A stretch of DNA of 11,474 nucleotides from an uncultured Blautia sp. (lineage in GTDB: Bacteria; Bacillota; Clostridia; Lachnospirales; Lachnospiraceae), in NCBI GenBank assembly GCA_934394595.1, contig CAKRRX010000081.1:1-11474 (forward strand). Reading direction: 5' to 3'. Below the pieces are notes generated by a model. That model had not been told where the DNA came from. It searched no databases and saw only the letters and a program-made list of their open reading frames with translations. Below are positions 5,647 to 11,474 of the stretch, one piece after another (position 1 is the stretch's first letter; each line of letters opens with the position of its first letter). Made by a program: the position numbers and the translations under genes.

Positions 5647-7011
5647 CTATTCACGCTCCTTAAGAGGTACATATACCGCAGGATCCAGTACATTCTTATA
5701 TGCCGGACGGATGATCTTATCTGTATTGATCAGCTCTTCCATTCGGTGTGCGCTCCATCCTACGATACGCGCCACAGCAAAAATCGGTGTATACAGTTCC
5801 AGCGGAAGATCCAGCATACTGTAAACAAAGCCGCTGTAAAAGTCCACATTTGCGCTGACACCCTTGTAAATATGACGCTCTTGCGCAATTACTTCCGGAG
5901 CCATCTTTTCTACCATAGCATAGAGATTGTACTCTTTCATGCGGCCTTTTTCCCTGGCAAGGGTCTCCACAAAGCCTTTGAGCACCTGGGCACGGGGGTC
6001 AGATACGGAATAGATTGCATGTCCCATACCATAGATCAGGCCTCTCTTATCAAATGCTTCCTTATGGAGAAGCTTTTTCAGATACTCTCTTACTGCCTCT
6101 TCATCAGAGATATCCTTCACGTTCTTTTTCAGATCCTGGAACATACTTACTACTTTGATGTTTGCACCGCCGTGCTTTGGACCCTTCAGGGAACCAAGAG
6201 CTGCCGCAATAGCAGAATAAGTGTCCGTTCCGGAAGAGGAAACTACATGGGTAGTAAAGGTAGAGTTATTACCACCGCCATGCTCCATATGAAGGATCAG
6301 GGCAAGATCCAGGATTTTTGCTTCCAGATGGGAATATTTCTTATCTGGACGAAGCATACGCAGAATATTCTCTGCTGTGGAAAGTTCTTTCTTTGGATTG
6401 TGGATATAAAGGCTCTTACCGCATAAGTAATGGTTATATGCCTGATACCCATAAACGGATAAAAGTGGGAATACGCTGATCAGATTCAGGCATTGCCGCA
6501 GTACGTTTGGCAATGAAATATCATCCGGCTCCTTGTCATAACAATAAAGAGTCAGTACACTTCTGGACAAGGCATTCATAATATCCTTAGAAGGTGCCTT
6601 CATGATAACGTCCCTTACAAAATTGGTGGGAAGTGAGCGCTGATTTGCCAGAAGCTTTTTAAATTCTTCCAGTTCCTTCTCATTTGGAAGTTTACCGAAC
6701 AACAATAGGTAGGTGGTCTCTTCAAACCCATATCTGTCATCTTCAATAAATCCCCTGGTAAGTTCCTTAATGTCGTATCCCCTGTAGGAAAGGCTTCCTG
6801 CACAGGGAACCTCTTTACCGTCAACTACTTTCACCGCACATACATTGGAGATCTGTGTCAGGCCAGCCAGAACACCTTTTCCGTTGATATCTCTGAGTCC
6901 ACGTTTTACATCGTATTTCTGGTAAAGAGACAGATCCAGACTGGAATGATCTTTACAGATTTCTGTCAGGTTCTCTATTTCCGGTGTTACTTTCATGTTA
7001 AATCCTGTCAT
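5647..7011 (-). CDS. gltA: Citrate/2-methylcitrate synthase, Si-type
   Basis: The enzyme condenses acetyl-CoA with oxaloacetate to citrate, the entry to the oxidative branch that yields 2-oxoglutarate. The 454-residue protein carries the catalytic residues in order: H244 in HMEHGGGNNS (oxaloacetate binding), H280 in GPKHGGAN, H331 in GMGHAIYSVSDPRA, and D390 in SANVDFYSGF. It is therefore an ordinary Si-citrate synthase, not the Re-type that resembles homocitrate synthase. The N-terminal about 60 residues (DLSLYQKYDVKRGLRDINGK) are an extension seen in clostridial members. I use the ATG at 7011 because AAAGGGG sits about 8 nt upstream; an internal ATG at codon 6 preceded by AGGA is a possible alternative. 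It is first of a packed four-gene string. A 2-methylcitrate synthase role cannot be excluded, but no prp genes are nearby. Confidence 0.95.
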   Translation of the reverse strand: MTGFNMKVTPEIENLTEICKDHSSLDLSLYQKYDVKRGLRDINGKGVLAGLTQISNVCAVKVVDGKEVPCAGSLSYRGYDIKELTRGFIEDDRYGFEETTYLLLFGKLPNEKELEEFKKLLANQRSLPTNFVRDVIMKAPSKDIMNALSRSVLTLYCYDKEPDDISLPNVLRQCLNLISVFPLLSVYGYQAYNHYLCGKSLYIHNPKKELSTAENILRMLRPDKKYSHLEAKILDLALILHMEHGGGNNSTFTTHVVSSSGTDTYSAIAAALGSLKGPKHGGANIKVVSMFQDLKKNVKDISDEEAVREYLKKLLHKEAFDKRGLIYGMGHAIYSVSDPRAQVLKGFVETLAREKGRMKEYNLYAMVEKMAPEVIAQERHIYKGVSANVDFYSGFVYSMLDLPLELYTPIFAVARIVGWSAHRMEELINTDKIIRPAYKNVLDPAVYVPLKERE

Positions 7012-7095
7012 TAAATAAACCCCTTTCTCTTTTTAGCGTCCGATAATCCTGTCCTCCCTTTTTTTATGGATATCTGTGACTTGATATTTATATAT

Positions 7096-7160
7096 TGATG
7101 TCAGGGTCAAAAGCCTAATCATGCATGAACAGCTTTTTGACCTTTTGGCCCTGATATCAT
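7096..7160. repeat. Element A: short palindromic repeat
   Basis: A 65-bp imperfect palindrome. The left end TGATGTCAGGGTCAAAAG (7096-7113) pairs with CTTTTGGCCCTGATATCA (7142-7159) at 16 of 18 positions, with a CATGCATG core at 7120-7127. The segment 7120-7160 matches 10293-10333 of element B at 35 of 41 positions. It lies between alaA and gltA. On the minus strand it would form a long hairpin, either ending alaA transcription inefficiently (there is no long T-run) or sitting in the gltA leader. No open reading frame is present. Confidence 0.75.
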
Positions 7161-7172
7161 ACTTTGTATTTT

Positions 7173-7201
7173 AGTATAGCATTCAGTCCCCAGGCCGTCT
7201 A
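7173..7201 (-). promoter_or_regulatory. Candidate promoter for the gltA operon
   Basis: On the minus strand, TAGACG (7196-7201) and TATACT (7173-7178) are separated by 17 bp. The -10 matches consensus at 5 of 6 positions, the -35 only at 4 of 6. If used, transcription would start near 7166, and element A would form the first part of a leader of about 155 nt. Promoters inside or beyond element A, or read-through from alaA, are alternatives. Confidence 0.4.
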
Positions 7202-7212
7202 CAGGCAAATTA

Positions 7213-8430
7213 TCATCTCTGTCTATATCCTGCAAGGAACTCTCTCAACTTATCTGTAGCCTTCTCCAGCTGCCGGACATTTGGCAGATAAACCACTCTG
7301 AAGTGATCCGGAGAAGTCCAGTTAAAGCCCTTGCCAGGTACCAGGAGCACCTGTTTTTCATGAAGAAAATCAAGCGCAAACTGCTCATCGTTACTAATGT
7401 TAAATTTCTCTGTGTCGATCTTTGGAAAAATATAAAATGCAGCCTTTGGCTTCACAGCTGTGATTCCAGGAATGTCATTGAGAGCCTTATAAATAAAATC
7501 TCTCTGCTCATAAACTCTTCCCCCTGGCTGAATATATTCATTTACACTCTGATAACCCCCAAGTGCTGTCTGTACAATAGACTGTGCCGGAACGTTGGAG
7601 CAAAGGCGCATGGAAGAAAGCATGTTAATCCCTTCTATATAGCCTTTTGCCTTATTCTTGGCACCGCTTAAGATCATCCAGCCGATACGGAAGCCTGCGA
7701 TCATATGGGACTTGGAAAGTCCGGAAAAGGTAACGCAGAACACATCCGGTGCAAGGGATGCTATGGATGTATGCTTATAACCATCCATGATCAGACGGTC
7801 ATAAATCTCATCCGAAAAAATGATCAGTTCATGTTCTCTTGCAATCTGTGCGATCTGCTCCAGGACCTCCTTAGGATATACTGCACCGGTAGGGTTATTT
7901 GGATTAATGATGACAATGGCTTTGGTCTTATCCGTGATCTTACTCTTGATATCTTCGATATCCGGATACCACTCTGACTGTTCATCGCAGATATAATGGA
8001 CGACCTTTCCACCTGCCAGGGTGGCCGTAGCTGTCCATAAAGGATAATCCGGGGCAGGGATCAGAATCTCATCTCCATTATCCAGAAGAGCCTGCATACA
8101 CAGATTGATCAGTTCACTGACTCCATTTCCGGTATAGATATCACTCATAGTCACCCCTGGGATACCACGGAGCTGCGCATACTGCATGATCGCTTTTCTT
8201 GCGGAAAAAATACCCTTGGAATCAGAATATCCCTGCGAAGTACGGATATTACTCAGCATGTCCAGGATCACTTCCTGAGGTGCTGAAAAACCAAATGGAT
8301 ACGGATTGCCGATATTCAGCTTCAGGATCTCCATTCCGTCCTCTTCCATTCTTGCAGCTTCATCCACTACCGGGCCTCGCACATCATAAAGTACGTTATC
8401 CAGCTTGCTGGATTTCTCGAATGTCTTCAT
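7213..8430 (-). CDS. alaA: Glutamate-pyruvate aminotransferase, AlaA type
   Basis: This PLP enzyme of aminotransferase class I/II interconverts glutamate plus pyruvate with 2-oxoglutarate plus alanine. From the ATG at 8430 it is 405 residues, the same as E. coli AlaA, and from memory shares long blocks with it: EKSSKLDNV, GPAPFGF-like GNPYPFGF, QGYSDSKG, YTGNGVSELI, PAPDYPLWTA, IINPNNPTGAVY, MLSSMRLCSNVPAQ and TALGGYQS. The PLP lysine is K240 in FSGLSKSHMIAGFR, with D207 and Y210 (FSDEIYD) and R248 as cofactor and carboxylate contacts. The frame also has a GTG at 8439, but GAGGAG (8439-8444) overlaps that codon and lies 8 nt from the ATG at 8430, which fixes the start. It diverges from gdhA, which makes its glutamate substrate. 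Confidence 0.94.
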   Translation of the reverse strand: MKTFEKSSKLDNVLYDVRGPVVDEAARMEEDGMEILKLNIGNPYPFGFSAPQEVILDMLSNIRTSQGYSDSKGIFSARKAIMQYAQLRGIPGVTMSDIYTGNGVSELINLCMQALLDNGDEILIPAPDYPLWTATATLAGGKVVHYICDEQSEWYPDIEDIKSKITDKTKAIVIINPNNPTGAVYPKEVLEQIAQIAREHELIIFSDEIYDRLIMDGYKHTSIASLAPDVFCVTFSGLSKSHMIAGFRIGWMILSGAKNKAKGYIEGINMLSSMRLCSNVPAQSIVQTALGGYQSVNEYIQPGGRVYEQRDFIYKALNDIPGITAVKPKAAFYIFPKIDTEKFNISNDEQFALDFLHEKQVLLVPGKGFNWTSPDHFRVVYLPNVRQLEKATDKLREFLAGYRQR

Positions 8431-8622
8431 TTCTTTCACTCCTCATCTTACTATGTATGCCTGTGCTGTCTGCTTATCAGGAGCGCCTGCTTCTATGGTT
8501 CTGCCGACCTGGCATAACATATTTCTTGTCATCTATCATCTCATATTTGACTCATTTTCGCAAGCCCTTATGAAATTTTTGGAAATCTTAAAAAAACTCT
8601 TTTCTTTTTTAGCGCTTTAGTG

Positions 8623-8628
8623 TATAAT
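8623..8628 (+). promoter_or_regulatory. -10 box of the gdhA promoter
   Basis: A perfect TATAAT lies 47 bp upstream of the gdhA start codon, preceded directly by TG. The -35 region at 17-bp spacing is a T-rich stretch near 8600-8606 with poor consensus, which suggests an activator or other regulation. A second weak plus-strand pair, TTGACT (8548-8553) with TATGAA (16-bp spacer), lies further upstream. The rest of the 245-bp alaA-gdhA intergenic region shows no recognised riboswitch, and no clear promoter for alaA was found. Confidence 0.65.
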
Positions 8629-8663
8629 AGCGTCGTTAAAAAATTTTACATCACTCAGGATGA

Positions 8664-10010
<1,347 letters not shown>

Positions 10011-10071
10011 TTTACGTATACGATCTGTATATCCAAAAAGAACGTAACATCTGATTTTTAATATCTACCAA

Positions 10072-10113
10072 ATAAGGCGTCTGCCAGGTTTTCTCCCAGG
10101 GCAGACGCCTTAT
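10072..10113 (+). terminator. Terminator hairpin of gdhA
   Basis: A 14-bp perfect stem pairs ATAAGGCGTCTGCC (10072-10085) with GGCAGACGCCTTAT (10100-10113) around a 14-nt loop. The following tract (CAATTTATTATC) is only moderately T-rich, but the stem is GC-rich. Its near-symmetry means it could also stop transcripts arriving from the right. The 61 bases between the gdhA stop and this hairpin hold nothing I recognise. Confidence 0.8.
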
Positions 10114-10128
10114 CAATTTATTATCATA

Positions 10129-10333
10129 TGATATGAGTGTCAAAAGGGCTTTTGCCACTCATTTGATACCCCGGATTGCTACACAGCTACGCTGCTCCCG
10201 CAATCCTCCAAATATTCGAAATCCGCTGATTTACTGCGTAAATCGCTACTTTCTCATATTTGGCGTGTCCCAAGTTCAAACGCCTTATCGTGCAAGCACG
10301 AACGGCTTTTTGACCTTTTGACACTGGTATCAT
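10129..10333. repeat. Element B: long palindromic repeat with nested hairpins
   Basis: About 205 bp bounded by inverted ends: AGTGTCAAAAGG (10136-10147) is the exact complement of CCTTTTGACACT (10314-10325). Inside are four hairpins: CAAAAG/CTTTTG (10141-10154); GGATTGC (10173-10179)/GCAATCC (10200-10206) enclosing CAGC-TAC-GCTG; CCAAATAT (10208-10215)/ATATTTGG (10256-10263) enclosing GATTTAC (10228-10234)/GTAAATC (10238-10244); and CGTGC/GCACG (10289-10300). The right end is 35/41 identical to element A, and the left TGAT-to-CAAAAG block matches A at 15 of 18. ATCATAT flanks both sides (10123-10129, 10332-10338), possibly a target duplication but overlapping the inverted ends. There is no open frame of protein-like character. 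It fills most of the gap between convergent gdhA and the D-lyxose isomerase gene. Confidence 0.75.
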
Positions 10334-10347
10334 CATATATAGATTAT

Positions 10348-11064
10348 TCAGTCTTTTGCAGCAGGATATTCTGTACACAGCAGTCTGTATGCAGGCTCAT
10401 CCTCCTCAATGGTTGGGAATCTTCCCAGTGGCTCATAAAAGAAATTATCTGTATGATCATCATTAACCATCGATACTTCGCCGATCAGAGCCGGACCACC
10501 CTCAGGAATAATAAATTCATGATACTGGAACGGTACCAGTGTAATAGATTCTCCATTATGGATTCTTACCGGTTCTCCGGCTTTTACTTTATACTGACGA
10601 CCGTCTCTGTAAATAAGAACATCATTTACCAGATCCTTTTCGTAGATATTTCTTCCGTCCTCTGTACGGTGTACCTTTGACTGGTCTGCATTGTAGAAGG
10701 TAAAGACCACATCATTTCCGCCACGGTTGATGATATCCTCTCTTTTATTTTCATGATAATGCATCGGTGAAACCTGTCCGCTGTCACACATCATAATCTT
10801 CTCTGCATATGTCTTCGGATATTTGGGATTGTGAATATTTCCATTACGGATTGTAATCAGAGCCAGCCCCAATGTATCAAATTTTCCTTCACCGTAATCT
10901 GTTACATCCCATCCAAGCTCACACTCACGGATTTCATCATATTCGTGATTTTTATCAGCCCATTCTTCCGGTGTAAAAGAAAGATAAGGCGGCAGTTTAA
11001 ATCTGCACTCATCTAACAAAGCTTCCATTTTTTTGATTGTTGCGTTAATTTCAGACCGTTTCAT
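10348..11064 (-). CDS. D-lyxose ketol-isomerase (cupin family)
   Basis: This predicted isomerase converts D-lyxose to D-xylulose (and often D-mannose to D-fructose), of the metal-dependent D-lyxose isomerase family (DUF1498). The 238-residue protein is slightly longer than the roughly 225 of characterised members. It carries the cupin metal site H102, H104 and E109 in SPMHYHENKREDIINRGG, with the distant H182 in PFQYHEFIIPEGG, giving the three-His, one-Glu set, usually Mn2+. The N-terminal SEINATIKKMEALLDECRFKLPPYLSFTPEEW pattern is also typical. AAGGAGAG lies about 9 nt before the ATG. It follows the epimerase-like gene by 29 bp and is probably cotranscribed with it, suggesting a sugar-use module extending to the right. 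Preference for lyxose, mannose or another pentose is inferred only from the family. Confidence 0.92.
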   Translation of the reverse strand: MKRSEINATIKKMEALLDECRFKLPPYLSFTPEEWADKNHEYDEIRECELGWDVTDYGEGKFDTLGLALITIRNGNIHNPKYPKTYAEKIMMCDSGQVSPMHYHENKREDIINRGGNDVVFTFYNADQSKVHRTEDGRNIYEKDLVNDVLIYRDGRQYKVKAGEPVRIHNGESITLVPFQYHEFIIPEGGPALIGEVSMVNDDHTDNFFYEPLGRFPTIEEDEPAYRLLCTEYPAAKD

Positions 11065-11093
11065 AATTAAATCTCTCCTTTTTTATTTTTATT

Positions 11094-11474
11094 CTATTTC
11101 TGCTGTATTTTCTGAAACTCCCGGATTGCTTCCCGGATTTCTTCCTCACCGTCGAGGATTGTAAAATCCAGTACATTCTTTTCTTTTGCAAACGGTGCCA
11201 GTTTATGAACCGTACCTTTTTCCTCATGATAAGGCCTGCCGTATACACTGGAATTAGCAGGTTCCAGTCCGATCACATAATCTCCGGATGCAGTAGATTT
11301 CCATTCCATAAAATATGGCAGATATTTCATATTGTAAGAAAGACGAAGGCCGATGCCAAGAGGCTCATTCACCACCAGGACCTGGGTATTACCTTCCGCA
11401 TCTGACTGCATATCATGGATAAATACATACTCCGGTTCATTGTCCTTTGGAGGATCCATTTTATCATAATCTGC
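11094..11474 (-). CDS. Aldose 1-epimerase family protein (DUF4432-like), C-terminal part
   Basis: This is the C-terminal part of a galactose-mutarotase-fold protein. The frame is open to the right edge: residues ADYDK precede a methionine codon at 11457-11459, so that ATG need not be the true start and the gene continues outside. At least 126 residues are visible. The block MEWKSTASGDYVIGLEPANSSVYGR matches the carbohydrate-binding C-terminal segment of DUF4432/aldose-epimerase-like proteins, with a beta-rich NEPLGIGLRLSYNMKYLPYFMEW strand run before it. The final part is a charged helix ending EFQKIQQK. Such proteins probably act on or bind sugar anomers; the substrate is unknown. It is upstream of, and likely in an operon with, the D-lyxose isomerase gene. 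Confidence 0.8.
   Translation of the reverse strand, partial: ADYDKMDPPKDNEPEYVFIHDMQSDAEGNTQVLVVNEPLGIGLRLSYNMKYLPYFMEWKSTASGDYVIGLEPANSSVYGRPYHEEKGTVHKLAPFAKEKNVLDFTILDGEEEIREAIREFQKIQQK

Noticed and set aside
4817..6426. Several long plus-strand open frames opposite the patatin and citrate synthase genes
   Set aside because: They mirror the codon structure of the minus-strand genes, lack ribosome binding sites, and resemble no family.
8431..8439. GTG at 8439 as the alaA start codon
   Set aside because: It overlaps the GAGGAG ribosome binding site. The ATG at 8430 has 8-nt spacing and gives the family's standard N-terminus.
10129..10333. Element B as a CRISPR array or transposase-bearing insertion sequence
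   Set aside because: There are no regularly spaced identical repeats with unique spacers, and no open frame resembling a transposase. It is a palindromic non-coding element.
10133..10378. Small open frames on both strands across element B
   Set aside because: They follow from the palindrome, lack ribosome binding sites and show no protein-like composition.

Overview
The window looks like chromosome of a gut-type Lachnospiraceae (Blautia/Ruminococcus/Dorea-like Firmicute). The reasons are AGGAGG-type ribosome binding sites, consensus sigma-A promoters, an AT-rich intergenic background, a clostridial-type tmRNA 5' end, and a gene set of NADP-type GdhA, Si-citrate synthase, an Fe-S aldo/keto reductase and a D-lyxose isomerase. 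This placement is inference; no 16S rRNA or ribosomal protein gene is present to settle it. There is no CRISPR array, prophage or transposase gene.

Layout. The left edge holds the 5' end of ssrA (tmRNA) on the minus strand with a perfect TTGACA-17-TATAAT promoter. Diverging from it is a Na+/alanine-glycine symporter gene (319-1701, +) that ends at a long bidirectional terminator. Facing it is an aldo/keto reductase with a C-terminal ferredoxin-like domain (1853-2860, -). A long minus-strand cluster follows. In transcription order it reads alaA-like aminotransferase (8430-7213), citrate synthase (7011-5647), patatin-like phospholipase (5644-4784), YqeG HAD phosphatase (4767-4264), shikimate kinase-like protein (4267-3764) and elongation factor P (3680-3123). 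Citrate synthase through shikimate kinase is tightly packed (2-nt gap, 16-nt gap, 4-nt overlap), so it is probably one operon; efp has its own promoter and terminator. Diverging from alaA is gdhA (8676-10010, +). The right edge holds a minus-strand sugar pair: the 3' part of an aldose-1-epimerase-like gene followed by a D-lyxose isomerase.

How the genes fit together. GdhA fixes ammonium onto 2-oxoglutarate, AlaA moves the amino group between glutamate and pyruvate/alanine, citrate synthase starts the oxidative branch that supplies 2-oxoglutarate, and the AGCS symporter can import alanine or glycine. The window therefore reads as a carbon/nitrogen junction around glutamate and alanine, beside housekeeping genes (tmRNA, EF-P, shikimate pathway) and a small sugar-isomerase module.

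The least explained material is intergenic. Two palindromic elements (A, 7096-7160; B, 10129-10333) share conserved ends, including a 41-nt stretch with 35 identities, but differ in interior. Element B and a third block (C, 2881-3007, in the leader of the aldo/keto reductase gene) both carry nested hairpins built to a similar plan with different stem sequences. They look like a dispersed family of structured palindromic repeats. The second unusual point is the shikimate kinase homologue, which lacks the LID arginine and has a broken GGG motif.
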